In this document: positions 4,954 through 5,564 of the stretch, in pieces
Numbering within the stretch: the stretch's first letter is position 1
How the letters are laid out: the number at the start of each line of letters is the position of its first letter
Source: RPQK01 sp041946865
Lineage (GTDB): Bacteria; Acidobacteriota; UBA6911; RPQK01
Assembly: GCA_041946865.1 (NCBI GenBank)
Contig: JBHGBF010000309.1
Location: forward strand, 1 to 5,564
DNA: 5,564 nucleotides
Direction: 5' to 3'
Notes under the pieces: generated by a model
Database searches by the model: none
What the model was told of the DNA's origin: nothing
What the model saw: only the letters and a program-made list of their open reading frames with translations
Program-made: the position numbers and the translations under genes

Positions 4954-5564
4954 TCAGCTCGCATCTTCCTGTTGCCGGCATGCCAGGAATTGCTCGACTT
5001 CTTCCCGCGAATGAGCAGACATCGGCCCGAAGCTGGTGACGTTCAGGGCGCCGACGGCGTTGGCGAACCGGGCCGCATCCTCAAGGGAAGCGCCCGAAAG
5101 GCACTCGACAATAAACGCTGCGGCGAAACTGTCGCCGGCGCCCGTCGGGTCGATTTCGTGCACCTGAAAGGACGCGACTCGCGTGACTCCGCTGTGTGTG
5201 TAAAGACAGCAGCCGTTCTGGGCTTCCTTGAGGACCACGATTTCGGGTCCTTGCCCCAGCAAGCTTCCGCACGCGTCACGGACATTCGCTCGACCCGTCA
5301 GCATCATCGCCTCCTGGGCATTCGGCAGCAGGATCCTCGTCTTTTTGATGACCGGTTCACAGATGGTCAGGATCTGCTCGAGCGGCATCATTTCCGGTCG
5401 CAGGTTGGGGTCGAAGCTGACCAGCCCGCCTGCCGCCAGCGTCAGCGCGATGCCTTTCATCACGGCTTTGCGGGAGCTTTCCGAAACCGCGAGGGCACTG
5501 CCCATAAGTAACCGCTCAGTTTTCTGCGAGCGAAGCGGCAGGCGCTTTTGGAGTTCATCATGCC
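4954..5564 (-). CDS. PfkB-family sugar kinase, 5' end outside the window
   Basis: ATP-dependent cytosolic sugar kinase; 202 C-terminal residues are visible and the frame stays open to the window edge. PfkB proteins are usually about 300-330 residues, so roughly 100 N-terminal residues are missing. The Met at 5505 is an internal residue: the sequence before it is in frame and MGSALAVSES fits the middle of the fold. Motifs, numbered in the visible part: FDPNLRP (50-56), PNAQEA (80-85) and PfkB signature 2, DPTGAGDSFAAAFI (138-151), with Asp144 as catalytic base and GAGD as anion hole. FANAVGALNVTSFGPM (166-181) forms the C-terminal nucleotide-site region and recalls ketose (tagatose-type) or 2-keto-3-deoxygluconate kinases; this is a low-confidence resemblance. 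It is the first visible gene of the minus-strand operon, 18 nt before the binding protein, and probably phosphorylates the imported sugar or its oxidation product. Confidence 0.92.
   Translation of the reverse strand, partial: HDELQKRLPLRSQKTERLLMGSALAVSESSRKAVMKGIALTLAAGGLVSFDPNLRPEMMPLEQILTICEPVIKKTRILLPNAQEAMMLTGRANVRDACGSLLGQGPEIVVLKEAQNGCCLYTHSGVTRVASFQVHEIDPTGAGDSFAAAFIVECLSGASLEDAARFANAVGALNVTSFGPMSAHSREEVEQFLACRQQEDAS

Noticed and set aside
5503..5505. ATG as the start of the kinase
   Set aside because: The frame stays open to the window edge upstream, and starting here would remove the N-terminal third that every PfkB kinase has.
4861..5511. 216-codon open frame on the plus strand opposite the kinase
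   Set aside because: Antisense to the PfkB signature and the signal-peptide region of the binding protein; no recognisable motif.

Overview
The window is a bacterial sugar or polyol utilisation locus. Four genes lie on the minus strand, in transcription order: a PfkB-family sugar kinase (5' end beyond the right edge), a periplasmic sugar-binding protein, a double-domain sugar ABC ATPase of the RbsA type, and a permease of the RbsC type. Together they form a complete CUT2-class (ribose/xylose/galactoside type) uptake system headed by a kinase. A zinc-dependent medium-chain polyol/alcohol dehydrogenase lies on the plus strand and converges on the permease. All five are known families. No undescribed multi-gene system is visible; the unusual material is in the intergenic DNA.

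Layout: 1-112 holds a perfect palindrome and a promoter with a consensus -10 box ending 7 nt before the dehydrogenase ATG, so that mRNA is probably leaderless. 113-1144 is the dehydrogenase. 1145-1238 is the convergent gap, packed with short repeats. 1239-2246 is the permease, 2258-3787 the ATPase and 3910-4935 the binding protein. 3788-3909 is the only sizeable gap inside the operon and carries a perfect 24-bp palindrome plus a 9-bp-period repeat. 4954-5564 is the kinase fragment.

A recurring theme is short tandem repeats of 7, 8 or 9 bp at gene ends. Three of the five genes (dehydrogenase, permease, ATPase) take their stop codon from TGAC-containing repeat sequence. Because 8 is not a multiple of 3, an array of three intact TGA-bearing units places a stop in each reading frame.

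Functional model (inference): the binding protein captures a sugar or polyol, the ATPase and permease import it, the dehydrogenase may oxidise a polyol to a ketose, and the kinase phosphorylates the sugar. The exact substrate cannot be read from the sequence; a ketose or pentitol/hexitol fits best.

Organism: GC-rich coding DNA with strong G/C third positions, a probable lipoprotein-type binding protein, uneven Shine-Dalgarno use and abundant intergenic microrepeats. From memory, such 7-9 bp repeats are common in Planctomycetota, Verrucomicrobiota and Acidobacteriota, so one of these is my tentative guess. No marker gene confirms it.
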